This document shows positions 9,883-16,795 of a stretch of DNA of 17,765 nt, piece after piece. Under the pieces are notes generated by a model. The model was not told the origin of the DNA, made no database searches, and was given only the letters and a program-made list of their open reading frames with translations. The position numbers were made by a program, and so were the translations under genes. Position 1 is the first letter of the stretch, and every line of letters begins with the position of its first letter. Location: positions 1 through 17,765 of the forward strand of contig JAHRWC010000256.1 in NCBI GenBank assembly GCA_019090365.1, read 5' to 3'. This DNA is from Flavobacteriaceae bacterium (GTDB taxonomy: Bacteria; Bacteroidota; Bacteroidia; Flavobacteriales; Flavobacteriaceae).

Positions 9883-10641
9883 ATGTTTGAAATTCTTCAG
9901 AATTTAGATATTTTTTTAGTTGTAATTCTATTTATTGCTGGTGCTCTAGCATTCACGTTATCTACAATTAGCGGAGGTGGTGGTGCATTAATGCTAATTC
10001 CTTTTTTAAATTTTTTAATTGGAACGTCTCAAACAGCACCTGTTTTAAACTTAGGTGCTTTTATCAGTCGCCCTTCAAGAATTATTATCTTTTGGAAAAA
10101 TATAGTCTGGAAAGTATTTTGGTATTATGTGCCTTCAGCTATATTAGGAGCTATTTTAGCTGCTTATCTATTTACTGAAGTGAAAATTGTTTGGCTTCAA
10201 GTAATTATTGGATTATTCTTAATTAGTACTTTCTTTCAATATCGCTTCGGAAAGAAAAAACGTTCTTTCAATGTACAACTTTGGTATTTTATTCCTTTAG
10301 GATTTATAATATCAATTGTTGGAACTTTTACTGGTGGAATGGGACCTGTATTAAATCCATTTTATCTTAATGCTGGCATTACCAAAGAAGAACTAATAGG
10401 AACAAAAGCTGCAAATTCATTTTTCTTAGGCTTAGCTCAAGTGAGTAGTTATAGCTTTTTTGGCTTACTTACAAAAGAATTATGGGCATATGGAATCATT
10501 CTTGGAATAGGAGCTACTGTAGGCAATTTATTAGGAAAAAGACTTCTCAAAAAAATGACCAACAAAACCTTTAGAAAATTAGTCATTTATATCATGGTTA
10601 TTAGCGGTATTGTATTACTTGTTAAAGCCTTAACATATTAA
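9883..10641 (+). CDS. TauE/SafE (TSUP) family membrane permease
   Basis: This 252-residue protein is almost wholly hydrophobic, with about 8 membrane segments. It shows the two-half repeat of the TauE/SafE (formerly DUF81) family: 'STISGGGGALMLIP' in the first half (about 27-40) and the matching 'GTFTGGMGPVLNPF' in the second (about 147-160). Members export or import sulfite, sulfoacetate, taurine-derived sulfur compounds or other organic anions; the substrate here is unknown. Length is normal for the family. The start codon lies 10 nt after a strong terminator T-tract, so its transcription probably depends on a promoter overlapping that terminator or on read-through. It is a plausible partner for the nearby SulP transporter, but no sulfur metabolic enzyme is encoded in the window to confirm this. 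Confidence 0.9.
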   Translation: MFEILQNLDIFLVVILFIAGALAFTLSTISGGGGALMLIPFLNFLIGTSQTAPVLNLGAFISRPSRIIIFWKNIVWKVFWYYVPSAILGAILAAYLFTEVKIVWLQVIIGLFLISTFFQYRFGKKKRSFNVQLWYFIPLGFIISIVGTFTGGMGPVLNPFYLNAGITKEELIGTKAANSFFLGLAQVSSYSFFGLLTKELWAYGIILGIGATVGNLLGKRLLKKMTNKTFRKLVIYIMVISGIVLLVKALTY

Positions 10642-10674
10642 CACCTATTTAAGAATTCATTATTCTCAAATTCT

Positions 10675-10682
10675 TACCTTTA
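10675..10682 (+). promoter_or_regulatory. Possible -7 promoter element for the VPS10-like/S9 unit
   Basis: TACCTTTA matches the TAnnTTTG consensus at 7 of 8 bases and ends 35 nt before the ATG of the VPS10-like gene. It overlaps the right arm of an AT-rich inverted repeat (TAAGAATT 10650-10657, AATTCTTA 10669-10676). No -33 element is clear. Confidence 0.3.
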
Positions 10683-10717
10683 AAATCTAATTATACCAAA
10701 CGAACTAAACCAAAAAA

Positions 10718-13700
10718 ATGAAGAAGTACTTATTCTTAATGCTACTTTGCATTTCCTCTACCCTATTCTCTCAAGAATTTACAATGGACATCCTGAAAGA
10801 TGTAAAACCCCGTAATATAGGTCCTGGTGGAATGTCTGGTCGTGTAACTTCCATTGATGTTGAAACAAATAATACAGATATCATGTATGTAGGTACTGCT
10901 TCAGGTGGGTTGTGGAAATCTGAAAGTGGCGGTATTACTTGGAATCCTATTTTTGAAAATGAAAAAACTGCATCCATAGGGGCTGTAGCAATACAGCAAT
11001 CTAATCCTTCCGTTATTTGGGTAGGAACTGGTGAAGGAAATCCAAGAAACAGTTTAAATGGTGGTTTTGGGGTGTACAAATCTTTAGATGGCGGTAAAAA
11101 CTGGCAAGCTATGGGTTTAGAAAATACACGTCATATTCATAAAATTATCATTGATCCTACCAATCCGAATACCGTATATATTGGAGCTATCGGTTCTCCT
11201 TGGGGAGAACATAAAGAAAGAGGGGTTTATAAAACTACTGATGGAGGGAAAACTTGGAAACAGGTACTTTTTACCAACATAAAATCTGGGGTTGCCGATA
11301 TGGTTATTGATCCTTCCAATCCAAATAAACTAATAGTTGCTATGTGGGAACATAAACGTGATCCTTGGTTTTTTAACTCCGGTGGTGAAGGTTCTGGAAT
11401 CTATATAACACATAATGGAGGTGAAACATGGGAAGAACGTACCGACAAAGATGGTTTACCTAAAGGAGATTTAGGTCGAATTGGACTTTCAATTGCTCCA
11501 AACAAGCCCAATATTGTGTATGCTCTTGTTGAAGCAAAGAAAAACGCATTATACAAAAGTGAAGACGGTGGTTTTACTTTCAAAAAAATAAATGATAAAA
11601 GTGATATTGGAAACAGACCTTTTTATTACAGTGATATTTTTGTAGATCCAGAAAATGAAAACAGAGTATATTCTGTATTTACCTATGTAAATGTTTCAGA
11701 AGACGGCGGGAAAAATTTTAATCAATTAATGCCTGCTTATGGTGTAGATAATGGAGTTCATCCAGATCATCATGCATGGTGGATTCACCCTACAGACGGA
11801 AGTTTCATGATCGATGGAAATGATGGAGGAATGAATATTACTCATGATGGTGGGAAAACATGGCGCTTTGTTGGAAACATTCCTGTAGCTCAATTTTATC
11901 ATATCAATGTGGATAATGAGATTCCATATAATGTATATGGAGGAATGCAAGACAATGGATCTTGGAGAGGTCCATCTTATGTATGGAGACAACAGGGAAT
12001 TAGAAATGATTACTGGCAAGAAATTTCATTCGGCGATGGTTTTGATGTGATTCCTGATCGAGATGATAGTCAATTTGGATGGACGATGAGCCAGCAAGGT
12101 TATGTAAGTAGATACGATTGGAAAACAGGGAATAATTATACGGTTCGACCTACACATCCAGATCCAGAAATACGTTTACGTTTTAATTGGAATGCTGCAA
12201 TAAATATTGATCCATTTAATAATAGTACGCTTTACTTCGGAAGTCAATTTGTTCATAAAAGTACAGATAAGGGATTAACTTGGAATATAATTTCTGCAGA
12301 TCTAACTACAAATAATCCTGAAAAGCAAAAACAAGATGAAAGTGGCGGACTAACTATGGATGCTACTGGAGCTGAAAATCACACAACCATTTTAGTGATC
12401 GAACCTTCTCCTCTTGAACAAAATATGCTTTGGGTTGGTACCGATGATGGAAAAGTACATTATACTCAAAATGGAGGTGCAAATTGGAACGATGTTTCTA
12501 AAAACATAAAAGGATTACCCGAAGGAAGTTGGATAGTACAAATAAAAGCTTCCAACAAGACAAAAGGTGAAGCCTTATTAGTTGCTAATGACTATAGACG
12601 TTTTAATTATACTCCTTATGTATACCGAACAAAAGATTATGGAAAAACATGGCAACGAATTGTCGATGCTAATGATAGTGAGAGTTACGCTTTAAGTATT
12701 GTTGAAGATCCTATAGAAAAAAATCTATTGTTTTTAGGAACAGATGACGGTTTATATATATCAATCGATGCTGGAACCAATTGGAAAAAATGGACTCATG
12801 GTTTCCCAACTGTTCCAGTAAAAGATTTAGTGATTCAAGAAAGAGAGCATGATTTAGTGATAGGAACTTTTGGTAGAGCTGCTTGGGTACTAGATGATAT
12901 TCGCCCTTTAAGGGCAATTGCTAAAGACCAATCAATTTTGAATGCTGATATTAAAGTGTTCTCACCTCCTACTGCTTATCAAGCAGCTTATCAACAACCT
13001 ACAGGAAGTCGATTTGGTGCAGATGCAATTTATAACGGTGAGAATCGTGAATATGGAGCATTGGTTAAATATTATTTTCAGAAAAAGGAAGAAGCTAAAG
13101 AAGATTTGGATGCTTCAGATGAAAAGGATGAAGATAAATCTGAAGAAACTTCCGAAGAAAAAGGACCAAGTAAAGATTCTATATATGCTAAAATTTATGA
13201 TGGCTCTCGTTTAATTAGAAGTTTAAAGAAAAAGATTCCAGACAGTACTGGAATTTACACTTGGCAATGGTACATGAATGAATCAGGTGTTTCAAGACCT
13301 TCAAGAAAAATTAGCGAACAAAAAAATGAACCTAGTGGCGCAACTGTAAAACCAGGTAATTATAGAATTGATATTAGTTATTTAGATAACATAACAAGTA
13401 CAACTATTGAAGTTGCTTCAGATCCTAGATTATCGGTTTCAGAAAAAGCAATTATTGAAAAATACAATGCTTCAAAAGAAACGGAAGGCTTTATTAAAGT
13501 AGCTTCAGAAGCTGTAAAACAATTAGTTGAAAGTAAGAATACTGCAAATGAATTCAGTAAAAAACTAAAGAAAGAAGATAAAGAAAAGTATAAAGATGAA
13601 ATAAAAGCAAGTAAAGAAATCGTAAAAGAAATTGATAAACTAATTGCTTTATATATTGGAAAAGAAGACAAACGTCAAGGTATAACAAGAAATCCTGAGG

Positions 13701-13933
13701 TTACGGTGATGCAACGAATTGGTAATGCGAGATGGTATAGCAGTAATCGTCCAAATGGAATAACTGAAACCGAAACCACATTAATTCAGCAAGCAAAAGA
13801 TGAATTAAACGAAAGTTTAGTAAAAACGAATGATTTTTTTGTAACCAATTGGGCTGAATATAAGTCTAATCTAAATAAACTAATTATATCTCCATTTAAA
13901 GAGATAAAAACATTTACTACTAATCAAAATTAA
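10718..13933 (+). CDS. Exported VPS10/sortilin-like multi-Asp-box propeller protein
   Basis: This 1071-residue protein has a signal peptide (MKKYLFLMLLCISST..., cut near LFS|QE). Residues about 25-760 hold about eleven BNR/Asp-box motifs of the form S/T-x-D-G-G-x-T-W, such as 'SESGGITW', 'TTDGGKTW', 'THNGGETW' and 'TQNGGANW', placing it in the sortilin/VPS10-like ten-bladed propeller group, often labelled 'glycosyl hydrolase'. No glycosidase active site is visible, so I do not call it an enzyme. After the propeller comes a beta segment interrupted by a very acidic and Lys-rich stretch (about 789-820), then a helical, charged C-terminal region (about 900-1070) that may form coiled coils. No cysteine remains after the signal peptide, so the cysteine-rich 10CC module of animal sortilins is absent. 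A lipoprotein S9 peptidase gene starts 4 nt downstream. A peptide-binding or accessory role is inference. Confidence 0.85.
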   Translation: MKKYLFLMLLCISSTLFSQEFTMDILKDVKPRNIGPGGMSGRVTSIDVETNNTDIMYVGTASGGLWKSESGGITWNPIFENEKTASIGAVAIQQSNPSVIWVGTGEGNPRNSLNGGFGVYKSLDGGKNWQAMGLENTRHIHKIIIDPTNPNTVYIGAIGSPWGEHKERGVYKTTDGGKTWKQVLFTNIKSGVADMVIDPSNPNKLIVAMWEHKRDPWFFNSGGEGSGIYITHNGGETWEERTDKDGLPKGDLGRIGLSIAPNKPNIVYALVEAKKNALYKSEDGGFTFKKINDKSDIGNRPFYYSDIFVDPENENRVYSVFTYVNVSEDGGKNFNQLMPAYGVDNGVHPDHHAWWIHPTDGSFMIDGNDGGMNITHDGGKTWRFVGNIPVAQFYHINVDNEIPYNVYGGMQDNGSWRGPSYVWRQQGIRNDYWQEISFGDGFDVIPDRDDSQFGWTMSQQGYVSRYDWKTGNNYTVRPTHPDPEIRLRFNWNAAINIDPFNNSTLYFGSQFVHKSTDKGLTWNIISADLTTNNPEKQKQDESGGLTMDATGAENHTTILVIEPSPLEQNMLWVGTDDGKVHYTQNGGANWNDVSKNIKGLPEGSWIVQIKASNKTKGEALLVANDYRRFNYTPYVYRTKDYGKTWQRIVDANDSESYALSIVEDPIEKNLLFLGTDDGLYISIDAGTNWKKWTHGFPTVPVKDLVIQEREHDLVIGTFGRAAWVLDDIRPLRAIAKDQSILNADIKVFSPPTAYQAAYQQPTGSRFGADAIYNGENREYGALVKYYFQKKEEAKEDLDASDEKDEDKSEETSEEKGPSKDSIYAKIYDGSRLIRSLKKKIPDSTGIYTWQWYMNESGVSRPSRKISEQKNEPSGATVKPGNYRIDISYLDNITSTTIEVASDPRLSVSEKAIIEKYNASKETEGFIKVASEAVKQLVESKNTANEFSKKLKKEDKEKYKDEIKASKEIVKEIDKLIALYIGKEDKRQGITRNPEVTVMQRIGNARWYSSNRPNGITETETTLIQQAKDELNESLVKTNDFFVTNWAEYKSNLNKLIISPFKEIKTFTTNQN

Positions 13934-13937
13934 CAAA

Positions 13938-15881
13938 ATGAAAAATCTATTATTAATCTGTTTTGCAGTTACACTACTGTTTTCATGCAAAGAACAAGAA
14001 GAAAAAAAAGAAATAGCTAAAGCTATTGTCCCTGATCAATACTCCATTGAACAATTTATGGACAATGAAAATGCATTTGCCAATGGGTTTTCTAATGATA
14101 AATCGAAAGTTTTAATCACTAGCAATAGATCGGGTATCTACAATATGTATACTGTAGATGCAAAAGGAGGTGAATTAACACCAGTATCTAAATCGGATAG
14201 TGCTTCTGTTTTTGGAATATCTTATTTCCCTGAAGACGACCGTATTTTATTCAGAATGGATGGAAATGGGGATGAAATATATAAAATATTTGTAAAGGAT
14301 AGTTCAGGTGTAAAAAACCTTACTCCTATTGAAAATGTACGTGCTACCTATAGAGGTTGGTCTAAGGATGGTAAAAGTTTTTTCTACGGAAGTAATGAAA
14401 GAGATTCAAAATATATGGATCACTACGAAATGAATATAGACTCTTTTGAATCTAAAATAATCTATCAAAATAACGATGGAATGAATTTTGGCGGAATGTC
14501 TGAAGACAGAAAACATGTGTTGTTAACTAAAACGATTAATACAAATGACAGTGATTTATTTTTGTTAAATACTGAAACAAATGAATCTATAAAAGTAAAT
14601 GACAACTTAAGTAGTAATTCTCCTGAAGATTTTGACCCTGACGGAAAATCTTTTTATTATACAACAGATGACAATGCTGAATTTACCTATTTAATGAAGT
14701 ATAATTTAGAGGATGGCTCTAAAGAAAAAGTAGTAGAAAAGGATTGGGACATCAATGCTTTCTATTTTACAAGAGATGGTAAGTACAAAGTACTTTTTAC
14801 TAATGAAGATGCAAAATCTGTTATGGAAGTTAAAGATGCTTCAACGGATGCTATAATTTCATTTCCTGAAATAAATAATCAAAATATTACTGGTGCTAGA
14901 TTCTCTAGAGATGAATCCATGGCGCTTTTAACGATTTCAGGATCGAATATGCCAACAAACACATATACGTACTCTCTAGAAACTCAAGAATATGATCAAT
15001 TAACTGATGTTTTAAACAAAGAGATCAATGGAAACCACATGGTTACTGCTGAAGTTGTTCGATATAAATCATTTGATGGATTAGAAATTCCAGCTATCTA
15101 TTACAAACCTCATCAAGCTTCTGCAACGAATAAAGTTCCTGCATTAGTTTGGGTTCATGGTGGGCCAGGTGGACAATCTGGGCAACGTTTTAATTCTACC
15201 ATACAATATTTAGTAAATCATGGTTATGCAATACTTGCTGTAAACAATCGTGGTAGTAGTGGTTATGGTAAAACATTCTTTAAAATGGATGATCAAAATC
15301 ACGGTGATAAAGATTTAAAAGATTGTATTGCTGGTAAAGATTGGTTGGCAACTCAAGATATTATTGATCCTGAAAAAATAGGAATTCTTGGAGGTTCTTA
15401 TGGTGGATATATGACTATGGCTGCTTTAACGTATGCCCCTGAGGAATTTGAAGTAGGTGTAAACTTATTTGGAGTTACTAACTGGATGCGTACCCTAAAA
15501 AGTATTCCACCATGGTGGGAATCTTTTAAAGAAGCATTATATACTGAAATGGGTAATCCTCATACAGCTGATTCAATTCGATTAAAACAGATTTCTCCAT
15601 TATTTCATACTGATAAAGTAACTAAACCTTTAATTGTTTTACAAGGAGCACAAGATCCAAGAGTTCTAAAAGTAGAATCTGATGAAATTGTTGAAGGAGT
15701 TAAAAAGAATGGAGTTCCTGTTGAATATGTATTATTTGAAGATGAAGGTCATGGTTTTATTAAAAAAGAAAACCAGATCGTTGCCTATAGTAGCATTTTA
15801 AAATTCTTAGATAAATATTTAAAAGGAGAAGGTTTAGAGCCTTTAGATTCTACTAATACTGAATCTACACCTATTGAATAA
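13938..15881 (+). CDS. S9 prolyl-oligopeptidase family lipoprotein
   Basis: This 647-residue serine peptidase probably cuts short peptides in the periplasm or at the outer membrane. A lipoprotein signal peptide ends at the lipobox 'LFSC' with Cys17, followed by an acidic/basic tether (KEQEEKKE). Residues about 35-370 form the N-terminal propeller that restricts access to small peptides. The alpha/beta-hydrolase domain (about 385-635) contains 'WVHGGPGGQSGQ' (oxyanion region), the nucleophile in GGSYGG (Ser487), Asp573 in 'GAQDPRV' and His605 in 'DEGHGF', so the triad is complete. The pattern is closest to the acylaminoacyl-/dipeptidyl-peptidase branch of S9; exact specificity is not predictable. 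It is the second gene of a two-gene unit with the VPS10-like protein and is closed by a strong terminator. Confidence 0.93.
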   Translation: MKNLLLICFAVTLLFSCKEQEEKKEIAKAIVPDQYSIEQFMDNENAFANGFSNDKSKVLITSNRSGIYNMYTVDAKGGELTPVSKSDSASVFGISYFPEDDRILFRMDGNGDEIYKIFVKDSSGVKNLTPIENVRATYRGWSKDGKSFFYGSNERDSKYMDHYEMNIDSFESKIIYQNNDGMNFGGMSEDRKHVLLTKTINTNDSDLFLLNTETNESIKVNDNLSSNSPEDFDPDGKSFYYTTDDNAEFTYLMKYNLEDGSKEKVVEKDWDINAFYFTRDGKYKVLFTNEDAKSVMEVKDASTDAIISFPEINNQNITGARFSRDESMALLTISGSNMPTNTYTYSLETQEYDQLTDVLNKEINGNHMVTAEVVRYKSFDGLEIPAIYYKPHQASATNKVPALVWVHGGPGGQSGQRFNSTIQYLVNHGYAILAVNNRGSSGYGKTFFKMDDQNHGDKDLKDCIAGKDWLATQDIIDPEKIGILGGSYGGYMTMAALTYAPEEFEVGVNLFGVTNWMRTLKSIPPWWESFKEALYTEMGNPHTADSIRLKQISPLFHTDKVTKPLIVLQGAQDPRVLKVESDEIVEGVKKNGVPVEYVLFEDEGHGFIKKENQIVAYSSILKFLDKYLKGEGLEPLDSTNTESTPIE

Positions 15882-15903
15882 CATCTTATTATTGATATTA
15901 ATT

Positions 15904-15933
15904 AAAAGCAGGTCGAATTGACCTGCTTTTTTT
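15904..15933 (+). terminator. Intrinsic terminator after the VPS10-like/S9 unit
   Basis: An 11-bp perfect stem (AAAAGCAGGTC 15904-15914 with GACCTGCTTTT 15920-15930) closes a 5-nt loop and runs into Ts. It begins 22 nt after the S9 stop codon. The A-rich left arm means it could also work on the other strand, though no minus-strand gene ends here. Confidence 0.9.
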
Positions 15934-15969
15934 ATTTGAAAAATTATTTCTCAGTTAATAGAATCCTAT

Positions 15970-15977
15970 TATCTTTA
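15970..15977 (+). promoter_or_regulatory. Possible -7 promoter element for sodC
   Basis: TATCTTTA matches TAnnTTTG at 7 of 8 bases and ends 30 nt before the sodC ATG. A promoter is expected here because a strong terminator lies just upstream. No -33 TTTG at proper spacing is seen. Confidence 0.4.
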
Positions 15978-16007
15978 AAAAACTAAAAACATACTAAATA
16001 TATAAAA

Positions 16008-16586
16008 ATGAAAAAAGCCGGAATTTTACTAGTTCTTATTTTCTCAGTGATATTAATATCTTGTAAGGAAAACAAAGAAGCCAAGGATGCTAAAGTTGAA
16101 GAGACAAAAATTGAAGAAGTAAAAGAAGTACAACCAATTGTAGTTGAACTTCTTTTAGAATCAAAAAGTGATAGTGAAGCAAAAGGGAAATTAAAATTTT
16201 CAGAAGAAAATGGTATAGTTACAATGTATGCTAAGTTTTGGGATTTAAGCCCAGGTACGCATGCTGTGCATATTCATGAAAAAGCAGATTGTTCTTCTCC
16301 TGACGGAAAATCATCTGGTGGTCATTGGAACCCAACTTTTGAAGAGCATGGAAAATGGGGTGCAAAAGAAGGATTCCATAGAGGAGATATTGGAAATTTT
16401 AATGTAAGCGAAGATGGGAAAGGATCTATTCAATTAACAACTGATTTATGGTGTATAGGTTGTGGAGATGAGAAAAAAGACATCTTAGGTAAAGCTATAA
16501 TAGTGCATCAAGGTGCTGACGATTTTGTTTCTCAACCCTCTGGTGCAGCTGGTGCTAGAATTAGTTGTGGAGGTATTATAGAATAA
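16008..16586 (+). CDS. sodC: Cu/Zn superoxide dismutase lipoprotein
   Basis: This 192-residue enzyme converts superoxide to oxygen and hydrogen peroxide outside the cytoplasm. A lipoprotein signal peptide ends with lipobox 'LISC' (Cys19), followed by a charged Lys/Glu tether up to about residue 45. All metal ligands are visible: copper H88, H90 and H167, bridging H106, and zinc H114, H124 and D127 in the HxGDxGN motif ('HRGDIGNF'). C95 and C187 fit the conserved disulfide. Two extra cysteines, C149 and C152 ('WCIGC'), lie in a segment before the last copper ligand, where many SodC proteins have none; they could form a second disulfide or bind metal. It is a single-gene unit with a likely promoter upstream and a strong terminator behind. 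Assignment is secure; extracytoplasmic anchoring is predicted from the lipobox. Confidence 0.95.
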   Translation: MKKAGILLVLIFSVILISCKENKEAKDAKVEETKIEEVKEVQPIVVELLLESKSDSEAKGKLKFSEENGIVTMYAKFWDLSPGTHAVHIHEKADCSSPDGKSSGGHWNPTFEEHGKWGAKEGFHRGDIGNFNVSEDGKGSIQLTTDLWCIGCGDEKKDILGKAIIVHQGADDFVSQPSGAAGARISCGGIIE

Positions 16587-16603
16587 ACACTATTAGATAA
16601 AAT

Positions 16604-16638
16604 AAAAAAGCCCATCTATTTTTAGATGGGCTTTTTTT
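16604..16638 (+). terminator. Intrinsic terminator after sodC (possibly bidirectional)
   Basis: A 15-bp stem (AAAAAAGCCCATCTA 16604-16618 with TAGATGGGCTTTTTT 16623-16637) closes a TTTT loop and ends in a T-tract. Because the left arm starts with six As, the same hairpin can stop transcription arriving from the minus-strand gene on the right. Confidence 0.9.
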
Positions 16639-16710
16639 ATGTTCGTTTTTAAAATGTTTCTTTTTAGTGACTATATAGTTTTGTTTACTTTATGTTTCAT
16701 TTTAATGAAC

Positions 16711-16725
16711 TGTATATCATATACA
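16711..16725. other. AT-rich palindrome between convergent terminators
   Basis: TGTATATCATATACA has two perfect 7-bp arms around one central base. It lies in the roughly 100-nt spacer between the sodC terminator and the terminator of the minus-strand gene, which otherwise shows no gene or recognisable motif. It may be chance in AT-rich DNA. Confidence 0.25.
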
Positions 16726-16741
16726 TTACAAACATCCTGCC

Positions 16742-16776
16742 AAAAAAAAACTCCGTTCTATAATAGAACGGAGTTT
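16742..16776 (-). terminator. Intrinsic terminator of the minus-strand HYR/T9SS gene
   Basis: A 13-bp perfect stem (AAACTCCGTTCTA 16748-16760 with TAGAACGGAGTTT 16764-16776) closes a 3-nt loop. The run of nine As at 16742-16750 becomes a T-tract on the minus strand. It starts 19 nt beyond the stop codon of the minus-strand gene. Confidence 0.9.
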
Positions 16777-16795
16777 AATGATTTTTAATTGAATT

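Noticed and set aside
10650..10676. Inverted repeat TAAGAATT / AATTCTTA after the TauE/SafE gene
   Set aside because: Entirely AT-rich apart from one G/C pair, long loop and no T-tract; too weak to call a terminator or operator.
12942..13214. 90-codon + strand open frame within the VPS10-like gene
   Set aside because: It is an alternate frame through an A-rich, Lys/Glu-coding stretch of the real gene and is low-complexity.
10718..13933. Annotation as a glycoside hydrolase or sialidase because of the Asp-boxes
   Set aside because: Asp-boxes are structural; no arginine triad or other glycosidase active-site pattern is visible.
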